64,000 nt of DNA, from positions 5,001-69,000 of the forward strand of contig CABSCP010000025.1 of assembly GCA_902476265.1 (NCBI GenBank), given 5' to 3'. This DNA is from an uncultured Lachnospiraceae bacterium. Lineage in GTDB: Bacteria > Bacillota > Clostridia > Lachnospirales > Lachnospiraceae. The notes beneath the pieces were generated by a model. That model was not told the DNA's origin. It searched no databases and saw nothing but the letters and a program-made list of their open reading frames with translations. The position numbers and the translations under genes are program-made. Below are positions 16,130 through 25,845 of the stretch, piece by piece; within the stretch, counting starts at the first letter, position 1, and each line of letters starts with the position of its first letter.

Positions 16130-17608
16130 ATGCGCGGCATCATCGGACTGGACATAGGAACCACACATATCAAATCCATTCTTTTTTCCCCGCAAGGGGA
16201 AGTGATACGGGAAGAAAAGAATCCCACGCCGATCCGGTCCGATGCATACGGCAGCGTGTATGATCCGCTGGAAATCTGGCAGATCGTTGAAGGGCAGTTG
16301 AAAAAACTTTGCGCCCATGCCCGCGGAAATGTGGATGGGATCAGCATTACCGGCATGGCGGAGGCGGGACTGATTGTAAACGCGAAAACGGGGCGGGAGG
16401 AAACGGATATTCTGCCCTGGTTTGAGACCCGGACGGCTGCGTTGGCTGCCGGGATAAAGCAGCAGGAGGAGGCAGAGATCTTCAAAACCACCGGCCTGCG
16501 TAACAGCTTTAAGTACGGAATTTATAAGTTTTTATGGTTTTTAGAGCATGGGCAGGGGGACAGGGAAACGGCGGTATGGCTGTCCATGTGCGATTATATC
16601 GCTTTTAAGCTGACCGGGCAGTTTGTGACGGAGCCCGGATTTGCCGCCAGAACTTATGTCTTTGATATTACGAAAGGCTCCTGGGACGAGGAGCGGATAG
16701 AGGCCTATGGTCTGGCGGTAAAAAACTTCCCGGCAGTGGTCCCTTCCGGAACTGTTTTCGGCGCCTGGAGATGGAACGGTCAGGACAGAGAGATTCCGGT
16801 GGCGATTGCAGGTCACGATCACATCTGCGCGGCATTCGGCCTTCTTTATCAGAACCGGGAGGGAATCTGTGACAGCGCGGGAACTTCCGAAACCTATGTT
16901 GGGCTGCTCAAAGAAATGCCGAAGGAAGGATTTGACTTTTCTTTTGGCATCCTCTACGGCCCTTTTGTGGACGGCGGTTGGTTTTACATGGCAAACGTCC
17001 CTTCGTCCGGACATTCCGTGGAGTGGTTCCGCAAGAAACTGCAGCAAAACGAGCTTTCCTATGAGGAAATGAATCATAGGCTGAGCGAACAGAAAAAAGG
17101 ACCTACGGGACTTTTATACTTTCCATATCTGACAGGGATGGGAAGCCCCTGGTATGAAGCTTCCATGAGAGGAACACTTTTGGGAATCCGGGAAAGCGAT
17201 GACGGGATGACCGTTCTCAAAGCGATGATGGAAGGAATCCAATATCAGGCCGCCTGGCTGTTCATGCTCATAGAAAGAGCGCATCAGGTGAAAAGCAGGG
17301 AATTGGTCTGCGCCGGCGGATCAGTGAATAATCGCGTTTTGATGCAGATGAAGGCGGATATCCTGAACAGAAAAGTGAGAATACCGCAGGCTGTGGAAGC
17401 GACCCTTTGCGGCGCGGCAGCACTGTTTTACCATAAAAACGCAGGAAAAGAGGCGGCAGAACGGTTCCTGGCCAACTCCCTGCGGCAGAAAGAAGTTTTT
17501 TTACCGGATGAAACAACGGCAGAGAAGTATGACAGGATTTTGAACGGGCGGTATCTGCCTCTGGCAGAGGAAATGAAAAAAATTTATCAGAAAATGTGGA
17601 GGGAATAA
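16130..17608 (+). CDS. FGGY-family carbohydrate kinase
   Basis: The 492-residue protein phosphorylates a ketose or polyol using ATP. The N-terminal phosphate loop GLDIGTTHIKS begins at residue 5 and the C-terminal FGGY domain has CAGGSVNNRVLMQMKADIL. ATG 16130 is preferred because AACGGAGGAG stands just upstream; an earlier in-frame ATG at 16103 overlaps the preceding gene. A class II aldolase gene follows after 2 bases, making kinase plus aldolase a plausible consecutive pair (sugar to sugar phosphate to two trioses). The exact sugar is not deducible; the family includes kinases of xylulose, ribulose, fuculose, rhamnulose and erythritol. Confidence 0.88.
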   Translation: MRGIIGLDIGTTHIKSILFSPQGEVIREEKNPTPIRSDAYGSVYDPLEIWQIVEGQLKKLCAHARGNVDGISITGMAEAGLIVNAKTGREETDILPWFETRTAALAAGIKQQEEAEIFKTTGLRNSFKYGIYKFLWFLEHGQGDRETAVWLSMCDYIAFKLTGQFVTEPGFAARTYVFDITKGSWDEERIEAYGLAVKNFPAVVPSGTVFGAWRWNGQDREIPVAIAGHDHICAAFGLLYQNREGICDSAGTSETYVGLLKEMPKEGFDFSFGILYGPFVDGGWFYMANVPSSGHSVEWFRKKLQQNELSYEEMNHRLSEQKKGPTGLLYFPYLTGMGSPWYEASMRGTLLGIRESDDGMTVLKAMMEGIQYQAAWLFMLIERAHQVKSRELVCAGGSVNNRVLMQMKADILNRKVRIPQAVEATLCGAAALFYHKNAGKEAAERFLANSLRQKEVFLPDETTAEKYDRILNGRYLPLAEEMKKIYQKMWRE

Positions 17609-17610
17609 CA

Positions 17611-18498
17611 ATGGCTAATGTACAGAACTTAACTAAATTATTGGAAGATGCGAAAAAAGGACAGTATGCGGTAGGATCTTTCTCCGCAAGATACACAAAG
17701 CTGATCAAGCCGATTATTTGTGCGGCAATCGAAACAAAGTCTCCGGCGATCGTGCAGCTTTCCGAAAAGGAAGTGATCCGGCATCAGGTGGGGGTGAAAG
17801 AATTTGCGGATGAATTTTACCGGGTGGTAAAAGAACTGGATCCTCAGGTGCCTTTAGCACTGCATCTGGATCACACCAAAACGCTGGATGTCATCAAAGA
17901 AGCGCTGGAAGCAGGGTTTACCTCCGTCATGATCGACGCCTCCGAAAAGGATTTTGCGGACAATGTGGCGGTGACAAAAAAAGTGGTGGAAATGGCGAAG
18001 CCCTACCATGCAACCGTAGAAGCGGAGCTTGGCAAGATCGGCACAACCGATTTCGTTGAAACGGACACGGATGAAGAGCTTTATACCAACCCGGAAGAAG
18101 CGAAGCAGTTCTGCCTGGAAACCGGCGTGGACTGTCTGGCAGTTTCCGTGGGCACAGCTCATGGCGTATATACGGTCCGTCAGCCCAAGGTAGACTATGC
18201 GCGCCTGGAAGCGATCAACGGGCTGACAGAGGTTCCGCTGGTTCTGCACGGCGGTTCCGGCGTGCCCAGCGATATGGTAGTGAAAGCGGCGCAGATCCCG
18301 GCAGGGGGCGTGAGCAAGGTGAATATCGCCACGGATCTGGAACTTGCCATGCTGGCGGTGCTGGGAAAAGAAGGGCATCTGACGGAAGAGGAGCTGAATG
18401 CCTATGATGAAGAAACATGCGAAAAATTCCGGAAAGCGGTACAGCTTTTGGTGGAAGATAAGATCACAAATTATCTGTTGAGCGCAGACAAAGCCTGA
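17611..18498 (+). CDS. Class II fructose/tagatose-bisphosphate-type aldolase
   Basis: The 295-residue zinc aldolase cleaves a ketose phosphate to dihydroxyacetone phosphate and an aldehyde. LHLDHTK gives the catalytic Asp and first zinc His; EAELGKIG, GTAHGVY and LHGGSGV supply the other metal and phosphate ligands. ATG 17611 follows GTGGAGGGA; a longer start at 17596 overlaps the kinase. It lies directly after the FGGY kinase. It is shorter and more GatY/KbaY-like than glycolytic enzymes, so a role in the locus-specific pathway is more likely than in glycolysis. Confidence 0.88.
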   Translation: MANVQNLTKLLEDAKKGQYAVGSFSARYTKLIKPIICAAIETKSPAIVQLSEKEVIRHQVGVKEFADEFYRVVKELDPQVPLALHLDHTKTLDVIKEALEAGFTSVMIDASEKDFADNVAVTKKVVEMAKPYHATVEAELGKIGTTDFVETDTDEELYTNPEEAKQFCLETGVDCLAVSVGTAHGVYTVRQPKVDYARLEAINGLTEVPLVLHGGSGVPSDMVVKAAQIPAGGVSKVNIATDLELAMLAVLGKEGHLTEEELNAYDEETCEKFRKAVQLLVEDKITNYLLSADKA

Positions 18499-18529
18499 CG
18501 GAAAAAACTTCCCGCCAAAGGAGAGAATC

Positions 18530-20962
18530 ATGAAAAAGAAAACGCTCTACATGATTGGAAATTCACATATTGATCCGGTCTGGTTCTGGGACTGGGAGGA
18601 AGGGATGCAGGAGGTCAAGGCCACATTTGCCTCCGCACTGGACAGACTGCGGGAATTTCCCGAGATGAAATTTACCGCCACCTCCGCCGCGTTTTTTGAA
18701 TGGATCGAGGAAGTGGCACCGGAGATATTTGAGGAAATCCGGCAGCGGGTCAAAGAGGGCCGCTTTGAGCTGACCGGGGGCTGGTTTATCGAACCGGATT
18801 GTATTCTCCCCTGCGGAGAAGCCTTTGTGAGACAGGGCCTGTACGCCCAGACCTATTTTGAAGAGAAATTCGGAACCGTCTGCCGCACCGGCTCCAATGT
18901 GGACAGCTTCGGGCACAATCCCATGCTGCCCCAGATTTTAAAGAAATCCGGCATGGAGGAATATGTATTCATGCGCCCGCGCCTGGACACACCGGTTTTT
19001 GTGTGGGAGAGCGCAGACGGCAGCCGGGTCAAGGCTGTCAGCCTTCCCAGCGAGTACACCACCTGGTTTTATGAAAAGACAAAGGAGGCCATCGGCCTGG
19101 CGGCAGAGGCGGCAGGCCGGCAGGGGCTTACGGCAATTCCCTGCTGCTTCGGTGTGGGAAACCACGGCGGCGGCCCTACCATTGAAAATGTGAAATCCAT
19201 CTACCGGCTGCGGGAGGAAGAGCCGGAGACGGAACTCAAATTCGCTACGTATCGTGCGTATTTTGATGAAATGAGCAGTGAGGATGCAGCGAAGCTTCCG
19301 GTGAAGCAGGCTTTTTTCGATGAAGTCAATACCGGCTGTTATATCATGGATGGAGAATTGAAAAAGAGCCACCGTCTGACAGAGCGCAGACTCATGACAG
19401 CGGACAGTCTGCTGACCATGGAAAGCATGTTCCTTGGGAAAGCTGCAGCTTTTTCCAAAAAGGCAGAGATGAAGAAGCTTTGGAAAACGCTTCTGTTCAA
19501 CCAGTTCCATGATACCCTCGGCGGCACGGCTGTCAAGTCCGCAAGGGATGAGGCAATCTACCAGTTTTCCGGCGTCTGCGCGGATGCAAAGAAAATCTGG
19601 GTGGTGGCAATGCAGCACATGATGCGGGAAATGGACACCACGGGAGAGGGCTTCCCGCTGCTTTTATTCAATCCCACGGGAAAGGACTACGACGGCAGCG
19701 TGGCTGTGGAGGTCAACTGGTTCTGCAAAGACGGGCTGATTTTAAAGGATCCGGAGGGAAAGGAAATTCCGTATCAGCGGGTGCATACCGAGGCGAAGGC
19801 ACGAAACTACAATGTAGGCGGAAGAAGAGGACTGCTCTTTGATGCGCATGTGCCGGCGCTGGGCTTTGCGGTGTACCGTACTTTTGTCGGGGAAACGGCA
19901 CGCTGCGATGACAGCCGGGATAGCGGCGGCGCATGGCTGAAGGGCGCCGTGCTGGAAAACGAGCATCTCCGTGTGGTGTTTGACGAAAGCGGTTATCTGA
20001 CCTCTCTTTACGATAAGGAAACCGGCTATGAGGCCTTAAGCGGCAAAGCAGCCTTTCCTGTCTGGCTGGATGAACGGGATACCTGGGGACATGAGCAGGA
20101 CGAGCGTCCCTTTGCGGACAGCGGCAAAAGGCTTGGTTTTGAATCGCTTCAGCTGGTGGAGGAAGGAAGCTTCCGCAAGGTGGTTCGTGCGGTCTATCGA
20201 CTGGAGGGCAGCGTGTTAAAGCAGGATTACATCCTGTATCACGATGCGGAGGAAGTGGAAGTGGTCAATCATCTGTATTGGGACAGAGAGTGGCAGATGT
20301 TAAAGCTTTGCTATCCGCTGGCCGGACAGGCAGATGTGGTTTACAGGGAAGCGGCATACCAGACCGTGAGCGGCCCTGTGAAGGATTGTGTCGAGTACAG
20401 CATGCACCGGTTTGTGGATGCAACCCGGCAGGGGCAAAGCGGCCTATGTGTAGCCAATGACTGCAAATATGCGTTCCAGATGGAAAACAACGCGCTGACC
20501 TTCCCCATTGCCCGCAGCGCCATTTATGCGCAGGGGCAGAACATTGACTGGTACAACCCGGTGGAGGGCTATGAATATACGGACATCGGCAAGCAGGAAT
20601 TTGTATTCACGCTTCGCCCTCATGGCAGGGCGCTGACGAACGGGCAGCGGTACCGTCAGGCAGAAAAAGCGGCGGGAATGCTGCTGTATCTGACAGACAA
20701 CCGTCACAAAGGCAGCTACATCGGAAATACCTGGAGCGGTCTTACGATTACCGAAGAGAACGTGGAACTGGGCTGCATCAAGACAGCGGAAAAAGAGGAT
20801 GCCCTGATTCTGCGCCTGTTCGAGACGGAAGGAAAGCAGACAACAGGGAAGCTGACCATATCCGGACAGGAATATGACTATCGGATTGCACCCTATGAAA
20901 TCCTCACACTGAAGATTTCCCGGGATGGCAGCGTAAAAGAAGTGAATATGCTGGAGCGGTAA
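18530..20962 (+). CDS. GH38 alpha-mannosidase (short type, copy A)
   Basis: The 810-residue cytosolic enzyme removes alpha-linked mannose with retention. Zinc ligands H13 and D15 are in SHIDPVW, the nucleophile is D125 in NVDSFGHN and the later zinc His is in GVGNHGGGPT. The central three-helix bundle has the family motif LFNQFHDTLGGT; the rest is the C-terminal beta-sandwich region ending in VNMLER. GGAGAG precedes ATG 18530. It is one of three short GH38 paralogs in the locus (others at 23374 and 42481). No signal peptide. Substrates such as mannosyl-oligosaccharides or mannosylglycerate are possible for this subgroup. Confidence 0.92.
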   Translation: MKKKTLYMIGNSHIDPVWFWDWEEGMQEVKATFASALDRLREFPEMKFTATSAAFFEWIEEVAPEIFEEIRQRVKEGRFELTGGWFIEPDCILPCGEAFVRQGLYAQTYFEEKFGTVCRTGSNVDSFGHNPMLPQILKKSGMEEYVFMRPRLDTPVFVWESADGSRVKAVSLPSEYTTWFYEKTKEAIGLAAEAAGRQGLTAIPCCFGVGNHGGGPTIENVKSIYRLREEEPETELKFATYRAYFDEMSSEDAAKLPVKQAFFDEVNTGCYIMDGELKKSHRLTERRLMTADSLLTMESMFLGKAAAFSKKAEMKKLWKTLLFNQFHDTLGGTAVKSARDEAIYQFSGVCADAKKIWVVAMQHMMREMDTTGEGFPLLLFNPTGKDYDGSVAVEVNWFCKDGLILKDPEGKEIPYQRVHTEAKARNYNVGGRRGLLFDAHVPALGFAVYRTFVGETARCDDSRDSGGAWLKGAVLENEHLRVVFDESGYLTSLYDKETGYEALSGKAAFPVWLDERDTWGHEQDERPFADSGKRLGFESLQLVEEGSFRKVVRAVYRLEGSVLKQDYILYHDAEEVEVVNHLYWDREWQMLKLCYPLAGQADVVYREAAYQTVSGPVKDCVEYSMHRFVDATRQGQSGLCVANDCKYAFQMENNALTFPIARSAIYAQGQNIDWYNPVEGYEYTDIGKQEFVFTLRPHGRALTNGQRYRQAEKAAGMLLYLTDNRHKGSYIGNTWSGLTITEENVELGCIKTAEKEDALILRLFETEGKQTTGKLTISGQEYDYRIAPYEILTLKISRDGSVKEVNMLER

Positions 20963-20994
20963 AGATATTTTATAGAAACAGGAAGGAAGAGGAA

Positions 20995-23358
20995 ATGAAA
21001 CTGAAAAGATTTTTTTGTGGGCTTTTAAGTTTCGCAGTGTTGAGTACAGCTTTTTTAGCATCTCCGCTGGCGGTATCCGCTGCCAGGGAAAAGGCGGATG
21101 TGATCGGTACGGTAAACATGGCAGGATCTCCTGATTTTGACTGTGATTCGATCCGGAACGGGGAAGCATCACAGTGGAGATGGTTAGGGTATCCGGAGAG
21201 CCGTATGGTCATGAATTACGGAAGTCAGATGATGGCCAAATACGATGGAAAAATGAGTCTGAATATCGCCATGGCGGTAAAGGGCTTTCGGTCGAGCAAT
21301 TCGGTACATCAGATTTTGATGGGGCCCAGGACAGGCGAGGCGGCAGAATGTACGGAACTTGAGACAGCGTGGTATCCGTACAAGCTGACCGCAGATGCGG
21401 CATATACAGAAGGAAAGCTTCATATGGATGAATTTTTTGCAGACAAGGACACGTTTATCCGTATGATTGAAGTATCGGATGCAGCGGATGCAAAACTTCA
21501 GATGAAGGCAACCATCCGCGGAATTACCCAAAATGGCAATGACCTTCTGGTGGAAAAAGAGGACTACTGGTTTGTATATAAGTTCCTGAAACTGAATGAA
21601 GCCGGAGAAGTCACAGGACAGTATGAGCCGCAGGTTTCCGGGGATAAATGGTCTGTTGAAATGACGTTTGATGCAGATCGTGCAAAACTGGCATTTTCTC
21701 TGACAATGCTTCCAAAGAATGTGGGAGACAACAGTGCAGACAGCATTCAGGAACTGGCAGACAAAACAGTGGCAGAGGGAACAAACTTAAATACGGTATT
21801 GGCGGAAACAAAGCAATTTTGGGATGATACCCTGGCCAAAGTTCCGGCTCCGCAGAATTTTGGGGTAGAAGGGAACAAAAAGAACGGAAAGATCACCGGG
21901 GAAGATCATAGAAGATCTTTCTACGCTGCATGGGCCTTCCGATTACAGAATATTGTGGAACCAACCCCTGAAAACGGATATGACTATTACCAGGTAACAT
22001 TGGGAATGGCTTCCGCATGGAGTAATGGTGCTGCATCAGCGCCAAACAGCTGTTCCTGGGAGTCCATGTATGACATTCAACAGCTGTCATACATCGAACC
22101 GGAAATCGCATGGGATGCGATGAGAGGCTTTATTTACAGCATTGATGAAAACGGTATTCTGGACGGAGAATGCCTTCCGTCACAAAAAGCGCATACCACC
22201 TGGGTTTGTTATTGTAACATGCTTGCAAAGTATCCGGAAAAGGAAGATGAGCTGAAGGAGGAATTAAAGAATTTGTATCCGCATCTTCACGATTATCTGC
22301 TCTGGAGAGCGGAAAACCCAAGATGGCTTCACGGTGCGAATGATTTCCCCAATGAAAAGGATCTTTCTTTTGTGACCCAATGGTACAGCGATGTCAATTA
22401 TGCAGTCAAGATTGCAGAAGTCATTGAAAAAGAGGAAGATATTGCCGTTTATACGGCGAAGAAAGAAGAATTGGCAGAAAAGTCCCGTGTCTGGTTCTTT
22501 GATGAATACGATCCGAATCAACCGGATTCTCTGGAAAACAGGATTGCGGCCTTCTGTTTTATCAATGAAGACGGAACACTGACACACAGCTGGCCGGGCT
22601 CCTCTCACGATGCGCAAAGCAGAGATGCCTTAACGTACGTATATGAAGCGATGACGGTGGATTTTCCGAAAGATTTAACGGATAAACTGGTGCACAGCTA
22701 TCTGGCGTATACGGCCGGAAAAGAAGAGGAACCCTTGCTTGGATTCGATTCTTATAAATATGGGGACGGATGCTATACCGCATACGGCCTTCAGGAGAGG
22801 GAAAAGCAATACCCTGAATTAAAAGGGAAATGGGTAGAGTATGTAGATGCGGTTCTCTGCAATGCGATTAAAAACACAGAATTTGGGGAGGTCATCCGTG
22901 TGTATGAAGATACAACCATGATACAGGGCGTGCAGCCTTCCTCCTTCAGTGCATCTGCAGTCATTGACTATACATATATGAAAAACGGCCTGCGTCTCGA
23001 CATGGGGATCCCGGCAGCGATAGGGGATCCGGACATTGTGAAAACGGACAAAACGGATATTACGGTAACAACCATAGTCGGAACAAAACCGGAACTTCCC
23101 AAAACAGTAACGGTGGAAAAAGACGGAAAAGAACTGGAAGCACTGGCAGTATGGCCGGATGTGGAAGAAGAGCAATACCGTGCAGGAGGCAAATTCCGGG
23201 TGACGGGACAAATCTATGGCACGGACCTGGAGGTAACAGGCACGGTGAAGGTTCTCACCGGCAATGAGACAACCCTGCTGTTGGGAACTGCGGCAGGAAT
23301 TGCAGCGATAGCTGCTGCGATCGGAGCAATTGTGATCTTAAGGAAAAAAAGAAAGTAA
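20995..23358 (+). CDS. Exported, membrane-anchored six-hairpin glycosidase-like protein
   Basis: The 787-residue protein has an N-terminal signal peptide (basic start, hydrophobic core, cleavage probably after AVSA), a beta-rich N-terminal domain to about residue 270, a helical (alpha/alpha)6-type domain with FYAAWAFRLQ, SCSWESMYDIQQLSYIEPE and HGANDFPNEKDLSF, a Big_4-like Ig domain near 685-755 and a C-terminal hydrophobic span with RKKRK, without LPXTG. It should be anchored outside the cell. The helical domain resembles six-hairpin hydrolases (GH63/GH37/GH78-like), but I cannot place it in a family. It is the only exported enzyme in the 38-kb locus and sits between two GH38 genes, so it probably makes the first extracellular cut. 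Confidence 0.7.
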   Translation: MKLKRFFCGLLSFAVLSTAFLASPLAVSAAREKADVIGTVNMAGSPDFDCDSIRNGEASQWRWLGYPESRMVMNYGSQMMAKYDGKMSLNIAMAVKGFRSSNSVHQILMGPRTGEAAECTELETAWYPYKLTADAAYTEGKLHMDEFFADKDTFIRMIEVSDAADAKLQMKATIRGITQNGNDLLVEKEDYWFVYKFLKLNEAGEVTGQYEPQVSGDKWSVEMTFDADRAKLAFSLTMLPKNVGDNSADSIQELADKTVAEGTNLNTVLAETKQFWDDTLAKVPAPQNFGVEGNKKNGKITGEDHRRSFYAAWAFRLQNIVEPTPENGYDYYQVTLGMASAWSNGAASAPNSCSWESMYDIQQLSYIEPEIAWDAMRGFIYSIDENGILDGECLPSQKAHTTWVCYCNMLAKYPEKEDELKEELKNLYPHLHDYLLWRAENPRWLHGANDFPNEKDLSFVTQWYSDVNYAVKIAEVIEKEEDIAVYTAKKEELAEKSRVWFFDEYDPNQPDSLENRIAAFCFINEDGTLTHSWPGSSHDAQSRDALTYVYEAMTVDFPKDLTDKLVHSYLAYTAGKEEEPLLGFDSYKYGDGCYTAYGLQEREKQYPELKGKWVEYVDAVLCNAIKNTEFGEVIRVYEDTTMIQGVQPSSFSASAVIDYTYMKNGLRLDMGIPAAIGDPDIVKTDKTDITVTTIVGTKPELPKTVTVEKDGKELEALAVWPDVEEEQYRAGGKFRVTGQIYGTDLEVTGTVKVLTGNETTLLLGTAAGIAAIAAAIGAIVILRKKRK

Positions 23359-23373
23359 AGAGAGAAAACGAAG

Positions 23374-25812
23374 ATGAAAGATAAAAAATTATACATGATC
23401 GGAAATGCCCATCTGGATCCGGTGTGGCTGTGGAACTGGCAGGAGGGATTTCAGGAGGTAAAAGCTACATTCAAATCGGCTCTGGACCGCATGAATGAGA
23501 CGGAAGATTTTAAATTTTCCTGTAGTTCCGCCGCATTTTTTGAATGGGTGGAAAAGAATAACCCGGCAATGTTTGAAGAACTCAAAAAGCGTGTGAAAGA
23601 AGGACGCCTGGAACTGGTGGGCGGATGGTGGGTTCAGCCCGACTGCAACATTCCCTCCGGCGAAGGCTTCATCCGTCAGGGCCTGATGGGACAGCGCTAT
23701 TTCCTTGAAAAATTCGGCAGAATGGCAAAAACCGGATACAACGTGGACAGTTTCGGACACAACGGCAGTCTGCCCCAGATTTTAAAAAAGAGCGGGATGG
23801 ACAACTATGTGTTCATGCGCCCCATGCCGCTGGAAAAAGGGCTGCCGGGCAGAATCTTCAAGTGGCGGTCCATGGACGGCTCCGAAGTGATGACCTACCG
23901 TATCCCCTACGAATACTGCACCTGGGGCAAGGATCTGGAAAAATATACGGACCGCTTAAAATGTGAACTGACGGACGGAGAAGACGAGCTGATGATGTTT
24001 TACGGCGTGGGCAACCACGGAGGGGGCCCCACCAAAGAAAATATCAACAGTATTCATGCGCTGAACGAAAGAGAAGATATGCCGGTGATGGAGATGGAGA
24101 CCACAGCCAGCTTCTTTGACCATATCCGGAAGAACGGGAAGGAATATCCGGTATTCATCGGAGATTTACAGCACCATGCCAGCGGCTGCTACAGCGTGAT
24201 GTCCCGGGTAAAGCGGGAAAACCGCCGGGCGGAGGACAAACTGGTGGAAGCGGAAAGCTGGAGTAGTATCGCAAAGGTTGTGGAAAACCAGCCCTATCCT
24301 GCCGATTTCAATAAAGCCTGGAAGGGGGTGCTGTTCAATCAGTTCCATGATATTCTGGCGGGCACCAGCATTCCTTCCGCCTATGATGACGCGTCTTATC
24401 TCTACGGACAGGCGATGGCTGTGGGACAGGAAGGATTAAACTATGCGCTCCAGGCGATTTCCTGGGACGTTGATATCGAAGAGAATGTGACCATGCGCCC
24501 CATCGTGGTGTTCAACTCCCACGCCTGGGAAGGGAAGATGGTCATCGATCTGGAGGTCAGAGGACTTTCCAATGATCGGTTTAAACTCACGGACGCAGAG
24601 GGAACTGTTATCCCGGCGCAGCGTATTCAGTCCGAAGCGACGGTGAACGGGCAGTCCAGACTGCTCTTTGTGGCGAAACTGCCTTCCATGGGCTATGAGC
24701 TGTTCAAACTTTACTTAAACACAGAGGACGTCCCTTCCTTCCCCGCGGTGCCCGTTACGGATTCCACTCTGGAAAATGACCGGTTCCTGCTCCGTTTCTC
24801 CGACAGCACCGGATACCTTTCCAGTCTCTATGATAAACAGGAGGATCTGGAAGTGCTGCGCCGGGAAGGCGGGCGGCTGGTGGTGATCGAAGATAAATAT
24901 GACACCTGGGCCCACAATATTTTTAAATTTGACAAACAGCTGGGCGATATGAAGCCGGTTTATAAAAAAGTACTGGAAGAAGGGCCGGTGCGTTCTGCCG
25001 TCCGGGTGAAATATAAATACAACCAGTCCTATGTGGTGCAGGATTTCCGTGTTTACCGGGAACTGGATTATGTGGAAGTGAAGGTGCATGTGGACTGGAG
25101 AGAACCCCAGACCCAGTTAAAGATCAGCTATCCGGTGAACTTCAACTTCAGAAAACCGACCTATGAGATCCCCTACGGTTATATCGAAAAGAGCGCCAAC
25201 GGGGAAGAGGAACCCGGACAGACCTGGTTTGATTTCACCGGAGAGCACTTCAAAAAGCCGGTAATGTATGGGCTTACCATCGCCAACGATGCGAAATACA
25301 GCTATAACATGTCCGTGGACGAAATGAACCTGACCGTATTAAAGAATTCTGTTTTTGCCCATCACGACCCCAAAGTGCTGGAGGAAGGCGTGGAATACAA
25401 TTTTGTGGATGACGGCATTCAGGAATTCACTTATATGCTGATTCCTCACACGGGCTCCTGGAAGGATGCAGATGTGGTGAAGCGCTCCAGAGAGTTAAAC
25501 GTGAAGGCAAAGACGGTAATTGAGACCTACCATAAGGGCGGCCGGCCACAGAAGGCATCCTTCCTTTCCCTGGATTGTGACCATGCCATCCTTACGGCTG
25601 TGAAGGAGTGCGAGGATAAGGACGGCATTATCATCCGCGCTTATGAGACGAAAAAACAGGCGGGAAAAGCGGTATTAAATGTTTCATTTATGGACAGGAC
25701 CCAGGAACTTTCCTTTGCGCCCTGTGAGATCAAGACATTGAAAGTCCCCTATGACCGCAGCAGGCCCATTGTGGAAGTGAACATGCTGGAAATGGAAGAA
25801 ATCGGTGAATAA
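23374..25812 (+). CDS. GH38 alpha-mannosidase (short type, copy B)
   Basis: The 812-residue paralog of copy A has H13 and D15 in AHLDPVW, nucleophile D125 in NVDSFGHN, GVGNHGGGPT and the helix-bundle motif LFNQFHDILAGT. It ends in VNMLEMEEIGE, close to the ends of copies A and D, which shows full-length paralogy. It follows the exported protein gene by 15 bases and precedes a kinase gene. No signal peptide, so it acts on imported substrate. Copies A, B and D likely differ in linkage or aglycone preference; this is inference from their retention together. Confidence 0.92.
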   Translation: MKDKKLYMIGNAHLDPVWLWNWQEGFQEVKATFKSALDRMNETEDFKFSCSSAAFFEWVEKNNPAMFEELKKRVKEGRLELVGGWWVQPDCNIPSGEGFIRQGLMGQRYFLEKFGRMAKTGYNVDSFGHNGSLPQILKKSGMDNYVFMRPMPLEKGLPGRIFKWRSMDGSEVMTYRIPYEYCTWGKDLEKYTDRLKCELTDGEDELMMFYGVGNHGGGPTKENINSIHALNEREDMPVMEMETTASFFDHIRKNGKEYPVFIGDLQHHASGCYSVMSRVKRENRRAEDKLVEAESWSSIAKVVENQPYPADFNKAWKGVLFNQFHDILAGTSIPSAYDDASYLYGQAMAVGQEGLNYALQAISWDVDIEENVTMRPIVVFNSHAWEGKMVIDLEVRGLSNDRFKLTDAEGTVIPAQRIQSEATVNGQSRLLFVAKLPSMGYELFKLYLNTEDVPSFPAVPVTDSTLENDRFLLRFSDSTGYLSSLYDKQEDLEVLRREGGRLVVIEDKYDTWAHNIFKFDKQLGDMKPVYKKVLEEGPVRSAVRVKYKYNQSYVVQDFRVYRELDYVEVKVHVDWREPQTQLKISYPVNFNFRKPTYEIPYGYIEKSANGEEEPGQTWFDFTGEHFKKPVMYGLTIANDAKYSYNMSVDEMNLTVLKNSVFAHHDPKVLEEGVEYNFVDDGIQEFTYMLIPHTGSWKDADVVKRSRELNVKAKTVIETYHKGGRPQKASFLSLDCDHAILTAVKECEDKDGIIIRAYETKKQAGKAVLNVSFMDRTQELSFAPCEIKTLKVPYDRSRPIVEVNMLEMEEIGE

Positions 25813-25845
25813 AAGAAATCAGTGAATAGAAGCAGGAGGGGAACA

